DNA from: Mycobacterium sp. OTB74
Lineage (GTDB): Bacteria > Actinomycetota > Actinomycetes > Mycobacteriales > Mycobacteriaceae
Assembly: GCF_029892685.1 (NCBI RefSeq)
Contig: NZ_JARXVD010000002.1
Span: 248,001 to 312,000, forward strand
Length of the DNA stretch: 64,000 nucleotides
Direction of reading: 5' to 3'
The notes under the pieces are model-generated. The model saw only the letters and a list, made by a program, of their open reading frames with translations, ran no database searches and was not told the origin of the DNA. Both the position numbers and the translations under genes were made by a program. Each line of letters opens with the position of its first letter. Positions within the stretch are counted from its first letter, which is position 1. This document shows positions 62,861 to 64,000 of the stretch, one piece after another.

Positions 62861-64000
62861 GGAGGGCACCTCGAGTCCCAGCCCGCGCAACAACGGGGCA
62901 GCCGAGGCACTGACGTCATCGGCGGTGATGGTCATGAGTTCGTCATCGGTGAAGTCATGCTCGGCAAGGTGATCGAGCCGGTACTCACGTTCCTCCTCGG
63001 AGCGCTCCACCAGGTTTCGCACGAACCGGCCGTTACCCGCTATGTCCAGACTGCGCCGTGCCACCCCGGCCGCATCCGGAGTCGTCGCGGTAGCCAGGTG
63101 CCCGAACAGTCGCTCCATCTCCGCCTCGGCGTCCAATTCGAAGACGCTGTCCCGCTTTTCGGCCATCCGCATGGCGATCTCCGTCAGCTCAGTGGCCGAG
63201 TAGGACGGGAAGTCGATGCTGCGGGTGAACCGCGACCGCAGACCTTCGTTGGTATCCAGGAACATGTCCAGGTCCTTGCGATATCCGGCGATGATCACCA
63301 CGAGGCGGTCGCGGTCGTTCTCCATTCGCGCCAGTAGGGTGTCGATGGCGACCAGGCCAAAATCGTTCTTGGCGCCGGTGGACACCAGCGCATACGCCTC
63401 GTCCAGGAACAGCACGCCGTCCAGCGCGCTGTCGATGACAGCATTGGTCTTCGCTTCGGTCTCGCCGATATGCTGGCCGATCAGGTCGGCCCGGTGTACC
63501 TCGCGCACCGTCTCCTTACGCAGCAGGCCGAGGCCACAGTAGATCTTGGCGACCACCCGGGCGATGGTGGTCTTACCGGTGCCAGGCGGACCGGCGAACA
63601 CCAGGTGGTTGGTGCGCTGGGCCACGGCGAGGCCGCGCTCTTGCCGCCGAATCGCCATGGCCACCGAGCTTTTCAGTCGTGCCACCTGATACTTGACCTC
63701 TTCGAGGCCAATGAACTCGGCCAGTTCGGCTTCGGCCTCGACCAGCAGATGCGCCTTGCGCGCCTTGGCATCCGGGTCGACGAACTCGGCCTCGGTGGGT
63801 TCGGTCTCCGGATCCCACGGGTTGTGCCGAGCCTCGATCCGCGCCGCGGTGGTCGGTTCGATACCAAAGCTGGTGTCGGTCAACGCATGTTCGGCGTCGG
63901 TGTTCTCGGGGTGTGCGGCGTACAACTCGGACAGCACATCGGTGGCCTCGTCGTCCTCGCCCTGCGCCCGCAGTGCCAGCGCCTTGACGAAAGCCCCGTC
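62831..64000 (-). CDS. eccA3: ESX-3 AAA ATPase EccA3, cut by window end
   Basis: The 389 C-terminal residues are present, and the frame is open to base 64000. The CbbX-like AAA+ domain shows Walker A GPPGTGKTTIARVVA and Walker B DGVLFLDEAYAL, with sensor and Arg-finger segments RSRFTRSIDFPSYS. The N-terminal TPR-like part begins outside the window. EccA proteins help release EspG from PE-PPE substrates (model from related systems). The stop TGA (62831-62833) overlaps the first eccB3 ATG. The last residues [10 protein letters not shown] are coded inside the tandem repeat. Confidence 0.96.
   Translation of the reverse strand, partial: DGAFVKALALRAQGEDDEATDVLSELYAAHPENTDAEHALTDTSFGIEPTTAARIEARHNPWDPETEPTEAEFVDPDAKARKAHLLVEAEAELAEFIGLEEVKYQVARLKSSVAMAIRRQERGLAVAQRTNHLVFAGPPGTGKTTIARVVAKIYCGLGLLRKETVREVHRADLIGQHIGETEAKTNAVIDSALDGVLFLDEAYALVSTGAKNDFGLVAIDTLLARMENDRDRLVVIIAGYRKDLDMFLDTNEGLRSRFTRSIDFPSYSATELTEIAMRMAEKRDSVFELDAEAEMERLFGHLATATTPDAAGVARRSLDIAGNGRFVRNLVERSEEEREYRLDHLAEHDFTDDELMTITADDVSASAAPLLRGLGLEVPSSEEPKADRA

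Overview
The window is a high-GC actinobacterial chromosome segment from a Mycobacterium, most likely a slow-growing non-tuberculous species. The evidence is an ESX-3 (type VII secretion) locus with PE/PPE and EsxG/EsxH genes, an antigen 85 mycolyltransferase, a mycothiol-dependent-type maleylpyruvate isomerase family protein, many F420-type and TetR genes, and gene neighbours that match the M. tuberculosis H37Rv order around Rv0282-Rv0294, Rv0308-Rv0315, Rv0321-Rv0322, Rv0334 and Rv0337c-Rv0338c. Those locus names come from memory of the families. No database was searched.

Layout. Positions 1-12.8 kb hold conserved housekeeping and envelope genes: the tail of an iron-sulfur reductase, aspC, a YibE/F membrane protein, rmlA (dTDP-glucose synthesis), a MDMPI-family protein coupled to a CYP140-type P450, UDP-glucose dehydrogenase, a DUF7159-like Pro-rich membrane protein, an Amt ammonium channel, a SodC lipoprotein, dcd and a tRNA-Gly(CCC). 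A fragment of a tyrosine recombinase lies just beyond the tRNA. From 13 to 30 kb is an accessory, largely catabolic region: an extra antigen 85 paralogue, SnoaL-like, SDR and alpha/beta-hydrolase genes, four TetR regulators, two LLM (F420-type) oxidoreductases, an APH-fold kinase, and a thiolase / enoyl-CoA hydratase / acyl-CoA dehydrogenase set preceded by an internally deleted amidohydrolase. From 30 to 36.7 kb are a large cyclase-ATPase regulator, a SAM methyltransferase and a BglII-like type II restriction endonuclease followed by an MT-A70 adenine methyltransferase carrying a C-terminal helix-turn-helix.

From 36.8 to 50 kb the conserved order resumes: a GH16 glucanase, two small secreted or membrane proteins, an Hsp70-like membrane protein, a SnoaL protein, an L,D-transpeptidase-like protein and a PAP2 phosphatase. 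Then come an NCS1 permease pseudogene, a Nudix hydrolase, tam, an amidohydrolase, a GT39-type glycosyltransferase and a hydrolase that converges on ESX-3. From 50 to 64 kb the minus strand carries the whole ESX-3 operon from eccE3 back to eccA3, which is cut by the window end. Its genes overlap or nearly touch, and a 33-bp tandem duplication at the eccA3/eccB3 junction repeats the eccB3 start.

The most interesting points are the restriction-modification pair with its AGATCT-containing inverted repeat, the duplicated eccB3 start, the integrase remnant at the tRNA, three key-residue substitutions or decayed genes (cyclase D-to-N, Amt H-to-E, permease and amidohydrolase deletions), and two kinds of operator-like palindromes shared between catabolic operons. 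I did not find a clearly new multi-gene system.
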